Source of the DNA: Pseudovirgaria hyperparasitica
Lineage: Eukaryota; Ascomycota; Dothideomycetes; Acrospermales; Acrospermaceae
Length of the DNA stretch: 64,000 nt
Assembly: GCF_010093815.1 (NCBI RefSeq)
Contig: NW_022985557.1
Location: 682,001 to 746,000 of the forward strand
Reading direction: 5' to 3'
Every line of letters starts with the position of its first letter. Position 1 is the stretch's first letter. Position numbers and translations under genes: made by a program. Below the pieces are notes generated by a model. That model was not told the origin of the DNA, did no database searches, and worked only from the letters and a program-made list of their open reading frames with translations. Of this stretch, positions 1-11,062 are shown piece after piece.

Positions 1-1063
1 TGGCGATTAGCGAGGAGGGTGTGGTGTGGTGTGGTGTTGTGGATGAGAAGGAAGGAAGGAAGGATTGACGGGTGGATGGTGTGGTGGACAGACAAGGAAG
101 GAAGGAAGGAAGGAAGTAAGGAAGGAAAGAAGGATGGTGACGAAATAGCATAGCATAGCATAGCATGGAATTTTGCATAGCGAGTCATTGGACAGCGAAC
201 CCTCATCATTTTATCAAACCCCCTCTTTCTCCCCCATTCTTTGCATGATATGTTAGTTCTGATTCGATATGTTATAAGATGTGGTATTCATTATGTTGAC
301 GCGGCATACTAGTAGCGTGGTTTGAGCATTCTATGATGGATGGAGTAATTTTACTTTTGGACGTATTGAGAGATATGAGAATATATATGAAGATTTATAT
401 ATAATATTCAAGAGAGATATTCAAGAGAGATATTCAAGAGAGATATTCAAGAGAGATATTCAAGAGAGATATTCAAGAGAGATATGGATACCAGCTGGAT
501 GGCTGGCTAACTGCGTCATTTCATGGTGTTTTTTTGGATTCCGTTGTCGTTGCATTTGTTGTGCTGTATGTAGCTGTGTTGTTTTGCGACGATCGCCTCG
601 GATACTGTCTGTCTGGTTTGGCATGGCAATGGAATTGGTGTATATATATGATAAGGAAACAGTATGATGGTTTTTGGAAGACGACGTATATATATATATT
701 TGATTCGAGTTTGAGTTTGAGTTTGAATTTGAATTGAGATTGATTGAAGAAGAATAACTCGCTAAAAGGGCAGCAGCATAACAGCAGTCAATGAGGTATG
801 AGAATCTTATCAAAAAAAAAAGGGGACACACTCTCGTGTTTGAGTGTTGTTTCGAGTTGAGCTTGTGGGAATGGTAATTTGGTGGTTCTTTTTGTGGTAT
901 CGTATTGCACGGAATCAAGTCAGAGGTGGAATTTCGCTTGCTTGCTTCCTTCCGTCTTCATGGTTCGTGATCCATCCAGTTCCTCCAAAAGAGATGCGGT
1001 GGTGTTCCCGTGGTCGTTGCATGTTTATCTCCCCCGATCGTCCAGCTGCCCCGAACGTCCTTC
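1..1063. other. Gene-free repeat-rich stretch
   Basis: No supported gene. It holds GGAA/AAGG tetranucleotide runs near 48-64 and 95-130, a short ATAGC run near 147-165, a 13-bp tandem array (listed separately) and a TTTGAG-type run near 705-735. Open frames here translate to low-complexity Ser/Asn or hydrophobic strings and look like repeat shadows. The last part is probably the 3' flank of the sorting nexin gene on the minus strand. Confidence 0.7.
406..483. repeat. 13-bp tandem repeat, six copies
   Basis: The unit attcaagagagat is repeated six times without a mismatch (starts at 406, 419, 432, 445, 458 and 471). It is a minisatellite with no coding sense. Confidence 0.95.
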
Positions 1064-1794
1064 TCACCACGCATGTTTATCCCAATTCGGATCTATCACC
1101 AGCAATAAAAAGTCAGCCCTCAACTCAACCACCATCACCACCACCTCCTCCTTTGCCCCCCCAAAAAAGAAACACACACAAACTCACCCTGCACAAACGC
1201 CGCCAGCACCTTACTCCCCGTCTGCAACAGCGGATGTCCCACGACAATCTGCAAGAACCGCTGCAGGCCCTCCCGCCGATGCTCAATCACATCGTCATTA
1301 AACCGATTCGTGAATATCTTCCCCGGCAAGGGTGGGATGGTGACGCGCGCGCTCTCGCGCTCGAGGATGTCGCGGAAGGCTTCAAAGTCCGAGTAGCGCC
1401 GCCGTACGCTCGAGGATTTGAGCTTGAAGGCCGGGATGTTGGTGCGGAGGGCGATTTCGTAGGTCGTGTAGGTGCCGCGTGTGCTTCCGGTGCCGTGCGT
1501 GAGGGGGTTGCGGACCTGGTTGGGGGTGTTAGTTTGGGGAGGGGAGAAGAGGGGGGGGGTTGTATTGCGCTCTTCTTCGTGTGTATGATCGTGTCTCGCG
1601 CAGTATACATGGCAGCATATGAAGCAGAGGAAGGAGATGGCACGCGAGCGGGTGCTCAGGAGGAGATGAGGACGGGAGGAAAGGGGGGAGTGTAGGCAGG
1701 CTGTGTGCTTACTTACCTCGATCTCGAGGAAGTTCTCGGGTGGGCCGTAGAGTTCTTCGAAGCTCTGGCTTCGACTTTCGGGTAGGGTCTGCAT
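1064..1794 (-). CDS. SNX3: Sorting nexin 3 (SNX3/Grd19), PX domain protein
   Basis: Three exons (1717-1794, 1188-1515, 1064-1092) give 144 residues, the usual SNX3/Grd19 size. The N-terminus reads [20 protein letters not shown], and the first splice restores [13 protein letters not shown]. The PX domain fills almost all the rest: RRYSDFEAF, the proline-rich PPLPGK and RREGLQRFL carry the Arg, Tyr, Lys and Arg positions that bind PI3P in this family. The second splice restores the family C-terminus DPNWDKHAW. Known role in the family: PI3P-dependent retromer recycling of cargo from endosomes to the Golgi. Both introns use GTAAGT or GTGAGT donors. It is divergent from the transporter at 2353. 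Confidence 0.92.
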
Positions 1795-2352
1795 GGTGTG
1801 TTGTGTGTGTGTGAGAGTGTGAGAGTGTGTTTGTGGTGATGTGAGTGTGAGTGTGAGGGGGAGGAGGACTTGGCAGGTGGTCGTGAGGAGGGTGATGACT
1901 AGCGCGGTGGTGGGTTGATGTGATGGATCGGCGCACGAGGTGTGGCGCGGGGGGTGTGGCGCGAGCGTGGGGGTGCGTGGGCTGCGCGTTTGCCGATTGG
2001 AAGAGAGGATGTTGTTGTTTCTGTGACTTTCAACCCAGATTCACTTTACTTCACGCATTGTTATAACTAGAAATCAACTTCTGGAAAGACTCCATAATCT
2101 ATATTTATATGTTTATATGTATCTGTATGCAGGAATTGACATGCAGCCTGCGCTAGCGACGTCCGATTGTTCCACGAGGTCGGCTCCAGCGCTAAGGATC
2201 ATTAGGCCGTCGCCGACGATGGAGAGAAAAGCCATGGTGGGGAACATCGTGAGAAGACTTCTCGCCGCTCTTCTTCTTCTTCTTCTTTCACTTTTGCTTC
2301 TGCTTCTACTACTACTGCTACAGCTTCAGTCTTCTCTGCTACAGCTTCTGCC
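1795..2352. promoter_or_regulatory. Shared upstream region of SNX3 and the SSS transporter
   Basis: This is a divergent intergenic region. Near 1800-1860 there is a TG/GAG-rich run just upstream of SNX3. Near 2265-2350, directly before the transporter ATG, lies a pyrimidine-rich stretch with CTT and CTA triplet repeats, a leader composition common in fungal genes. No specific factor site could be assigned. Confidence 0.5.
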
Positions 2353-4628
2353 ATGAGTGTTCCATCCACGCAGGCATCCAATGCCATCATCTACACCACC
2401 TATGCACTCTTTCTGTAAGTTGCGACGGAGGTGGTCCGCAACACTGGACACAAGACTGACTGTGCTCTGTCAGGGTTCTGGGTCTTTACATCGCATGGCG
2501 GTTGAGGAATCAGTCCAAGGGAGAATGGCTCTCTAGCAATCGGACACAGAAGGGTTAGACTATTCGGCGTGACTTGAGCGACATGCCATGCATTCTGTCA
2601 TCGTGCATACAGCTAACATCTCTATATAGCGATACCGCTCGCTCTCAACTTCATCGCGTCGGGTGAGTCAAGACTCGCAAGCATCAATGCGCGGCAGTGG
2701 CACCGTCACAACATCATTTGCGACATATCTTGAGAGAGAGAGAGTGTGTGTGTGTGTGAGCATACACGAGCCCGAGCTCCCACGACACGCAACATGATGG
2801 CATCACGAGAACTTGCCCATGACCAGGTTGGTACTTAAGCTTCTCTGCAGTAGGTCAGGTTGAGGTTCTTGTAGTCTGAAAACGACAACCAAGCACTTTG
2901 ACCTGGCTGGACTGCACGGCAACACTACGGGCGCTGAGCCGGCATCAGATCTTTCATTCCAGATCTGATTGCTTGGCGACGCTGAGATGTACCGTATGAA
3001 CTCGATCAAGATAATGCTTGCGTGAGGAATGTGCTGCCGCTGTCCCCTCCTTCTTTTCTCCTCTGTCTCACGATCCGTGGCTGACCTAGGACTTTCTGAC
3101 ATTTAGCTATGGGATCTTCCATCCTCTTTACGTACCCTCAAATCGCCACTATTGCCGGTGTTCAGGGGCTTGTTGTCTACGCACTCTCGGCGTCGTTGCC
3201 ACTACTCGTCTTTGCATGGCTTGGGCCGATCATCAGAGAGCAGTGCCCTGAGGGTTTCGTGCTCACGGAATGGACCATCCAGCGATATGGACTTGTCACT
3301 GGCTTGTATCTGAGTCTCTGCACGTACGTGGTATCATATGAGAATGGACAAGGAATGACACTAACAAGCCAAAGACTGCTCACATTGTTCCTCTACATGG
3401 TCGCCGAGCTCTCCGCTCTTCAGCAAGTTATCAACGCTCTGACTGGCCTGAATGGCCTACCCGTCGTCATCGTCGAATGCTTCGTCACGACCGTCTACAC
3501 ATGTCCGTCCCCTATCTTCCTCCTCCGTCCCGAATCCTAACTAACATCTCCTCCACAGCTCTTGCCGGCTTCAAAGTTTCTTTCATCACCGACAACATCC
3601 AAGCAGCAATGGTGCTCGGCCTGCTCATCATCTCCGTCGCTGCCGTCGGCTCCAAAACCACCATCGACCGGTCACTAATCCCGGAATCTGGCCTCCTAAA
3701 CTCCTCCCTCCTCGGCTGGCAACTCATCTACATCCTCCCCGTCGCCATCCTCACAAACAACTTCTTCCTCTCCGGCTTCTGGCTGCGCACCTTCGCATCG
3801 CGCTCCAACCGCGACCTCTACATCGGCGTCTCCCTCGCAACCGGCACCATCGCCGTAATCTTTACCTTCGTCGGCGCCACCGGCCTCCTCGCCGCCTGGT
3901 CCGGCGTCTGGCCCGGCGCCGACCCCACCACCGACGGCTCCCTCTCCTTCTTCCTCCTCCTCGCCCAACTCCCCACCTGGCTCGTCGGCATCATCCTCGT
4001 CCTCACCGTCGCCCTCAGCACCTCCGCCTTCGACTCCCTCCAATCCGCAATCGTCTCCTCCGCCTCAAACGACCTCTTCCGCAACCGCCTCAACCTCTGG
4101 CTCATCCGCGCCTCCGTCGTCGCCCTCATCTTCCCCGTCGTCATCGTCGCCCTCAAATCCCCAAACATCCTCACCATCTACCTCATCTCCGACCTCCTCT
4201 CCGCCGCCGTCATCCCCGTCCTCGTCATCGGCCTCTGGCCCAAAGCCCACGCCTGGCGCGGCTGCGACGTCGTCGTCGGCGGCCTCGGCGGCATCTTCTC
4301 CGTCTTCCTCTTCGGCCTCGTCTTCTACCAAGGCGACGCCCGCGCCGCGGGCAATCTCATCTTGCTCAAGAACGGCCTGTATGCGGATGACTGGAGCGCG
4401 TTTGGCGCGTTTGTGGCTGCGCCTGTAGGGGGCTTGTTGTGGGGTGCTGCGTCGTTTGGCGTGCGTGTTGCGGTGCTGTGGGTGTTGGCTAGGGTGCGTG
4501 GCACGCCGTTTACGGCGCTGGATAGGCCTGTGCGCGGGGATGAAGGGATGGTGGTGGAGGACGAGGGTAGGTTTAGTGGGGAGCAGAGTGTCGAGAGGAG
4601 GGATGTGAAGAATGGGCAGTTTTTCTGA
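2353..4628 (+). CDS. Sodium/solute symporter family transporter, DUR3 (urea permease)-like
   Basis: Six exons (2353-2414, 2474-2553, 2630-2662, 3107-3323, 3375-3502, 3559-4628) give 529 residues. The protein is an integral membrane carrier with many hydrophobic segments. The stretch around GPIIREQCPEGFVLTEW, then FLYMVAELSALQ, TTVYTSLAGFKVSFITDNIQ, LLGWQLIYILPVA and FLSGFWLRTFASRSN is characteristic of fungal SSS members related to the urea/H+ symporter DUR3. Characterised DUR3 proteins are longer (about 650-700 residues), so urea as substrate is an inference. Splices at 2553/2630 and 2662/3107 restore AIPLALNFIAS and SAMGSSILFTYPQIA. The intron 2663-3106 is unusually long (444 bp). The last exon switches from C-rich to G/T-rich near 4350. 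It is convergent with the acetyl-CoA transporter. Confidence 0.88.
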
Positions 4629-4848
4629 TGCTGAAGGGGGGGTCTGGTTGGCTAGGCGAAGGTGAAAGGAGAGGGACGTATGAGATAGGGGGATGTATGG
4701 GACTAGCGATTATTGTGTAAAAAGTTAAAGGCGGTCAAATCATATCGCGAGCAGCGCAACCCGTCATATTAGACCAAATATCACCAGCAGCAGAAACACA
4801 TGAAACATACAAGTCTAGGATCTATGTTCTGTACTGTTTAACCCATAA

Positions 4849-4866
4849 TATATATATATATATATA
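4849..4866. repeat. (TA)9 microsatellite
   Basis: Nine TA units lie between the convergent 3' ends of the SSS transporter and the acetyl-CoA transporter. The rest of this 280-bp gap shows nothing further. Confidence 0.9.
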
Positions 4867-4908
4867 CAAAAACCCCCCTCCCCCCTCCATTGCCGCCCAC
4901 ACGCACAC

Positions 4909-7055
4909 TCACCTCCCACCCGCCAACCTCCAAGCCTTCAACGGCAGCGCCTGCAGCTTCAGTACAGTCGGGCGAATAAACGCCACAAACGTCAGCGCGC
5001 CAATAACGACACACAAGATATTAACAATATAATACCCGTCCGTCGAGATGGTGCAGGCGCCACCCCCAGCCTTGCAGCGAGCCTTGTCCGGCTCCGCAAC
5101 ACAGGAAAAGGGCGCGTCGATGACGTCGACAGACTTCATGTCTGACGGGTTGACGGTGGGCGGGTGGCACGTCGCGACGGTGAACCAGTCGACGAATTTG
5201 AGGACGAAGATGCGGGGGAATGTGCCGCCGAGGTTGGAGACGCTGGGGTGTTTGGGTTAGCGTTTTATTTTTTATTTTTATTTTTACCTTGTATAGGTGT
5301 GTTTTAGTAGGACGGGGAGGCAACTTACGTAGCGAGCAGCGTCATGTACGTGCCGCCGATGACGGGGTCTGAGATCTTGGCGTGGAAAGCCGAGATGGCG
5401 ACAAACATGACCGTGTTCATGAAGGTGCTGAAGACGTGCTCGACGATGACGAGCAGGAGATACCACGTCGTGGTGTCGCCGGCAGGGAAGATCATGACTG
5501 TGAACTGCGCAAAGACGGCTGCGAAGAGGCGGCCGATAAAGGCCCAGGACCACACGCTCATCGGCTGGTACTTCTGGCTCCACTGGCCGGCGTAGTAACC
5601 CAGGCCGATCTCAAACGGGAAGTCGATGAGTACAGTCAGCGCGAGGTCTTCTTGGCTGAATCCCTTGTCGAGGAGTTTGAGGTTCGTGACGCCGTCGTTG
5701 GCCTGGAATCCAATCTTGGCGATGAGGTGCACCACGATGAAGAGTTGGATGTTGCGCAGCTTGAGAATGCCGCCCATGACCTTGTACACGTCCCACACAC
5801 CCTCCAGATTGCGCGCGCGGTCTTCGCGCTTGAGTAGTGCGAGACCGATAGTTGCGACCAGGTATGCCCAGCCCCAGAACCATAGATAGCTGGGCAGCGT
5901 GAGGAGACCCTCGTCCAGGGGCGCGTCGGCGGGGCGGAACCATTTGTTTGCAAAGTCTTTGGAGTTGAAGGCGAGAAATACGGTGTATGAGAGGAACTGC
6001 CCGGCGGTCAGGCCGACGGTTTGGGCAGTGGAGGCGTAGGAGAGATTTTCAGGGGAAAGGAGGGTTAAGGCCCAGCCGTCAACGGCAATGTCTTGAGTCG
6101 CGCACATGAACACCAGGGAGAACCACCACCAAGTGAATTCCCAAACACCACTGGAGGAGGTACCGGCATCCTTCATGAGACTTGAGACGCGCGTGGAGAG
6201 GTACAGCATTCCAAAGCCGGATAGAGTCTGGATAGGGAGGATCCAGCTCTTCCTGCGACCGACTTTGGGGCTCCATATCGCGTCGACGAGGGGACTCCAT
6301 AGAAGCTTGAGTGAATATGGATATGATGCTAGCGAGAAGATACCAATCTCACTGTAGCCAACGAATGGCTTCAGCAGGAACGGCACAGATCCCATAGCTA
6401 AACCCATGGGTATTCCCTGTAAAAAGTACAACCCCACCAACAGTAGGAAGTTTCTCCTGTCCTGCATGGGCATATCAAAGAACCCTATGGCCTCGCCCTC
6501 ACCCTTCTTCTTCTCCTCCGGTATATCATCGTCTAAAGAAAATGTGTCTCGTCCCATGAGATGTTGTGCCTGTGATGCCGAAGAGGGGTCATCCAGTGAA
6601 GAATGCTTGCGGCGATGCTCGAGTAGCCCGTTCATCTCGCCGTTTGCAGACCCGTTCGGACTTTCCGCTAGATATGTAGACGAACTTGCGCCGCGGTCAG
6701 GCGTACTATTGCCTGCGTTTTTGCGGGACTTCTTGGATGGCATCTGATCGTCGCTGTCGGAGTCGAAGTGCGTCGGCGAGGGAAGGGACGTCGAAGAAGG
6801 GTTGGGTATATGAATGGGAGGAACCCGAGGATTACGTTCTACAGATTGCCGAGTGCTCCGATAACTATCAATATCCTGTGTGGAATGTGGAAGGTCTTCA
6901 AGTTCGTGTCCGTTTTCAAGGTTTTGGTGCCTTTGTTGTGTGAGTAGGTTCTGGCGGTGCTGTGCTTCGTGGACAGGGACAGTAGGAAGTAGAGTTGAGG
7001 TCAACGAATGGATGTGAGCACCGGAATGAAAAGAGCCGTCAGGCGGTTGAGGCAT
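4909..7055 (-). CDS. Acetyl-CoA transporter, SLC33A1/Acatn family
   Basis: Two exons (5329-7055, 4909-5242) give 686 residues. About 190 hydrophilic Ser-rich residues precede the transporter core, which begins at DRRNFLLLVGLYFLQGIP and continues with SLKLLWSPLVDAIWS and GRRKSWILPIQTL, the signature of the SLC33A1 (AT-1) family, an MFS-like carrier of 11-12 membrane helices. In animals the family moves acetyl-CoA into the ER and Golgi lumen for acetylation; yeast has the homologue YBR220C. The splice over intron 5243-5328 restores LLATVSNLGGTFPRIFVLK. The C-terminus carries luminal-type cysteines (FSC, KARC, GGAC). The start is the first ATG in frame; an internal Met at MPSKKSRKN is an alternative. 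Divergent from CENP-O. Confidence 0.93.
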
Positions 7056-7507
7056 ACATATAAAGGAATGGTAGCCAGCTGTTGCAGCAGGCCGAAGATT
7101 CTGAGGACGCTTGGTATGAGATCAGAACGTGGCCTGTTTGGTGCGCGGCAAGCTAACGTTAACGTGCGAGGGGGTGTGGAGACTGGAGTGCAGGGGATCG
7201 ACAAGCCCACGTCGTTCGTAAGGCTACGGATCGAGTCCGACAACGAGGCTGGAGTTGCGGATTCAACCACGAACTTGACAATTGTGAACAAAGTCTGTAT
7301 ATGTAGATCCAGGGTTGTATGAGAGACTATCTCCGATCGTGCAGTCAGTCCGGAGGGTGCCCGCACGTGTTTCCGCGTTTCCGTATTCGTGTAGCTTATC
7401 TTATCAATCTCCCGACGCGTTCTCGGCCCTACAGCATCACATCAACACCACATCTAACCTCACCATCTTCAAAGACATATTAATTCTCAGGTATCATTCT
7501 CCCAGCC
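7056..7507. promoter_or_regulatory. Divergent promoter region of the acetyl-CoA transporter and CENP-O
   Basis: A 452-bp gene-free stretch between two divergent starts. The last 100 bp before the CENP-O ATG are pyrimidine-rich with CACATC repeats. No specific site was recognised. Confidence 0.45.
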
Positions 7508-8428
7508 ATGTCTATAGAGGCCCTCCGATCCGAAATCACCTCACTGGAGTCCCAACTCAAAGCCCTCGAATCCCTCCTCCCACACGCCCACAGCACCCTC
7601 CTCTCGCTTCCCTCCATCGCCGCCGCTCTCAAACGCAGCACATCCACATCGCCCTCCATAGCCCGCGCTCGCGCCCATCTCACGCGCCAACTGGCCCACA
7701 ACACGCATATGAACTATCGCCTGACCTCCGGCATAACCGCCTTCCGCGTGCAAGACCCCGACCCCTACGCCGTCGACTCCGGACGCGTGCTCGGCCTGCG
7801 CATCGAGCTGCCCCAGGGCGCCACGTTCGGGACACCGTATTTTGTGTTCCTCGTCGCCGTGCGGGTTGCAGGCCAAGGAGAGGAAGAGGGTGAGCAGCAG
7901 AGCAGGAGGAGGTTGTTGAAGGTGCATAAACATACGGTTCCGCCTGCGGTGCCGATCGATGCTCTTGCGAGGCGGTGGCTTGCGCTGCCTGGGAAGACGG
8001 GCAAGATGGTACGGAAGCAGGATCTACATGCGTTTGGGCGAGCGTTGAGGCATGCTGTTGTCTCGTTTCATGCGCGGCTGGCAGCCGTGGAGAAGTTGCG
8101 GGTAGATGCTGGGCTTGAGGGGAAGGGCGAAGGGCGAGATGCAGAAGATGGAGAGAAGAGGAGGAAGGGAAAGGGTGGCATCGTGGCTATTACTGCAGAT
8201 GAGGCGGCGCATACAGTCGATATCACCTTTAAGAGCGGCCTTGTTGGGAGACTGCGGATGAACAGAGCTGGTGCTATCGAACATGTCGTGGTCAAGAGAG
8301 CTCTAGACGCAAATGCGGACGACGAGACCGCGCAACGCAAACGAAGAGAGCTGAAACGGAGGATTACAGGAGGTGATGGAAGGATCGAGGGTGTCGTGGA
8401 CAGGATACTGGGTAACAGTGAAGGTTGA
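7508..8428 (+). CDS. Kinetochore protein CENP-O / Mcm21 family
   Basis: A single exon encodes 306 residues. The N-terminal ~45 residues form a short coiled coil (EALRSEITSLESQLKALESL). The core begins at NYRLTSGITAFRVQDPDPYA, the hallmark of the fungal Cenp-O domain, continues with VLGLRIELPQG and GTPYFVFLVAVR, and contains a charged insert (EGKGEGRDAEDGEKRRKGKG) near residue 210. CENP-O (Mcm21 in budding yeast, Mal2 in fission yeast) belongs to the COMA part of the inner kinetochore. Coding composition changes from C-rich to purine-rich near 7850. The ATG at 7508 is the only sensible start. It is convergent with the telobox protein. Confidence 0.88.
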   Translation: MSIEALRSEITSLESQLKALESLLPHAHSTLLSLPSIAAALKRSTSTSPSIARARAHLTRQLAHNTHMNYRLTSGITAFRVQDPDPYAVDSGRVLGLRIELPQGATFGTPYFVFLVAVRVAGQGEEEGEQQSRRRLLKVHKHTVPPAVPIDALARRWLALPGKTGKMVRKQDLHAFGRALRHAVVSFHARLAAVEKLRVDAGLEGKGEGRDAEDGEKRRKGKGGIVAITADEAAHTVDITFKSGLVGRLRMNRAGAIEHVVVKRALDANADDETAQRKRRELKRRITGGDGRIEGVVDRILGNSEG

Positions 8429-8723
8429 AAGCACCTAATTCGAGCTACGAAGCCTCATAAGACGAAGCTGGTCTTTGTCATCACACATTACCATCCATGC
8501 ACCAAGCTTCCAGCGGCGCTCCCACAAAGCTAAGACAATATGGCACGTGAGCATCCTGGTAGAAGCAGAGGAGAACTAGGCTTGGTCTAGCTGTTTATCA
8601 TACGCTACAACGGTCAATACCTTCCAAGCTACGCAGATAAGCCATAGCAGCACTAAGCGGCCGTCGAGGGCACTGCAGCTCCGGCACCTGTCGAGGAGAG
8701 ATTGCGCTACAGTCTGTTCGTGA

Positions 8724-10810
8724 TCATAATTCATCTCGGTCCTCCCACAGCAGCCCAGTGTGTGATCCATCCACGCGCCCATCAAAATCAAAGCCTGGAA
8801 GTGTGTCTGAAGGAGGTGGGAGATTGAACATGGAGCTTCGCCCACTGACTGAAGGGGCGAAATCAAGGAACGAAGAGAGACTAGGTAGGGCTTGTGAATT
8901 CGACGGCTTGCTCGTTGCCCTCATGCCTGAAACACTATCTGGCTGAGCCGACTTTTGGACTGTAGGTGCCGGAGGGGGTGGCATCGAGTCGTTTGTCATC
9001 AGCATGCTCATTGTAATGCCATGACTTGTGTTTGTGGTGGTCGCAGACGACGGTACGAAGGATGCAGACTCGGGGGCCAGAGACATCGATAAGGATTGCA
9101 GTGGTGGCAGAGGTGCATTAGCATCGGCCCATCCAAATATATTTCTGTTAAGGGTGACGGGGCTATAGTCATCTCCAGATTCCTCCTCATATGCGGTAGA
9201 TGGGTACACGTCGTGAAAGTTGGTCATTAGTGTCAGTGATCTAAGAGAATTCGTAGATGTGGTTATCCCTGCATTCGTCGGGAGAGCGACACGTGCCGGT
9301 GTAGGTTCTGATGTCTCCACGAGCTCCTGGGGTTGGCTTGAGGTACTATCCCGATTCGCAGTGGCTACTACAGAGTCGGCTTGAGCATTACTAGACTCCT
9401 CAGCAGCGGTAATACCGTCGGCAGCCTTGGATTTTAGGCCAGATTTGACATACAGATCCGAAAACTTTGTCCGAAATCGATCTCTCAGATCTCTTGGACT
9501 TCGATACCGGGTGTCGAATTCTGGACTTTTGAGGATAAGATGCCATAGGGAGCCATGCTTCTCATAGCCTTCGAGTATTGCGCGATCTTCGCTCTCGGTA
9601 AATGGCCTGCGCGTGCGCCGTGTGCTTTTGGCGAAGGGCTCTTCGATGCCCATTTCTGCTAGTGCATCTGCGTCCTTGAGAGAGGTAGCCTTGCGCGGAT
9701 TGAGTTGCTTCTTGGGTACATGCTTAGGTGCCTTATCCTTTGCCACAGCGGCTGGCTTATCGACAATTCTTTGTGGAGAGTAATCCCTTGGTCTGCAGGA
9801 TCGAAACCTATCACGTGTTAGAGGGTTGGATGGGGATGACCAGTAACAACTACTGTCAAGGCATACCGGTCTTTCAAATCCACAGATGTGCGGCATTCCT
9901 TGAACTCATAATCCTCACACTCTAGTATCTTCTTCCATTTGCCAATACCAAACCTGGCCACTCCTCGGAGCAGGTGTGCTGTCTCCTCATCGGTCCACTT
10001 GTTTCTCTTTGACTTCTCTTTACCAGTCGTTTTAGGCTGCTGCTCTGAGCTTTCTATCTCCTCCGCACTTTGTCGTGGAGATGGTGCGCGCGATTCCTTT
10101 TCAGGCAATAATTTCGGAGCAGGCAGAGAGTTCCTGGTTTCTTCTTCCCGCGCATGAGCGCTCACAACCCTATCGGTACTCTCATCTTTCTCTGTGATCC
10201 TAGGAAATAGCCCGGCATCAGGAGGTGGCTGATGCAAACCCTGTAATAATGGTGGTAGTCGTTTGGACGCCTTCTTCCTTATAGAGTGAGGTCGAGGAAG
10301 CGTCAGCATTCCATTGCTACCTGAACTAGTATTACGCTCGACAGCAATACCATTGGTATCACTGTCGTCAACCCTACGACGCTTCAAAGCTCCATCTCGT
10401 AATATGTGATCCAAACCACCTCTCGCCGAAGGCTCTGTAGTGTCTGGTCCGTTGAGGACCTCAGCTATTGGAACGCCGTGTTTAGAGCGAGACGACTTGT
10501 TTGGATGACTAGTACTTCTCGAGTCATCATTACCCTCGGTCCCACCTAGTCCTGGGCGAGGCTGTAAAGTGGGAAAGCGACTACTATCTTCTCTTCCAGT
10601 ATGATGATCCGATTGCTGGTACAGAAGCTCACGTCCATGGAAGTGTTGCCCATGTCCGCTTTGCAGGTCATCTGTAGCATTATAGCTTGGTTCTACTGGA
10701 GCAGGTCGTTGCGAAGCTATCGAAGGGAGCGTGAATTGGAAGGGAACCTGGCCATTCGTACGATGATCAAGAAGGTCCGGGTTGATCAAGGAATTGATGC
10801 GGGGCTCCAT
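8724..10810 (-). CDS. Double-Myb telobox protein, Teb1/Tay1-like telomere-repeat binding factor
   Basis: Two exons (9867-10810, 8724-9807) give 675 residues. Myb 1 lies at about residues 268-318 (KWTDEETAHLLRGVARFG through VDLKDRFRSC) and Myb 2 at about 378-432 (RPFTESEDRAILEGYEKHG through RDLRDRFRTKF). VDLKDRFR matches the telobox motif of proteins that bind double-stranded TTAGGG-type repeats. Two tandem C-terminal-type Myb domains are the layout of S. pombe Teb1 and Yarrowia Tay1. The 59-bp intron 9808-9866 splits the Arg codon inside the first telobox. The N-terminal 260 residues and C-terminal 240 residues are Ser/Pro-rich and probably disordered. Whether it works at telomeres or as a transcription factor (as Teb1 also does) cannot be told from sequence. 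Confidence 0.87.
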
Positions 10811-11062
10811 GTAGCGGAGTGAGATCCATGAAGCGCAACGAAGTCACTCGGCAGTTCTCTATGTCGAATTGAAGTATGACAAAGAATGACAACTCGATGG
10901 TAGAAAGCTTGCTATGTTGTGCGGGTCGATACCTGGGTGGGTGGTTAATAGATAGGAGGGTTTCTCAAGCATCCGTCCATCCACAACCATTAATATATGC
11001 GGGGCCGTCGCGTACGCGCTCAGTGAGACTATCACAAGCTACATCGACATCATCACCCCAAC

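Noticed and set aside
406-483. Possible CRISPR array
   Set aside because: The repeats are directly adjacent without spacers, only 13 bp long, and the genome is fungal.
844-1695. 283-codon plus-strand open frame
   Set aside because: It is antisense to the SNX3 exons and introns and its translation has no family pattern; the minus strand carries a full PX domain.
3696-4331. Acidic Glu/Gly/Asp-rich minus-strand frames
   Set aside because: They are shadows of the C-biased coding strand of the SSS transporter.
5382-6943. Plus-strand frames over the acetyl-CoA transporter
   Set aside because: They are antisense shadows of a long, clearly conserved membrane protein.
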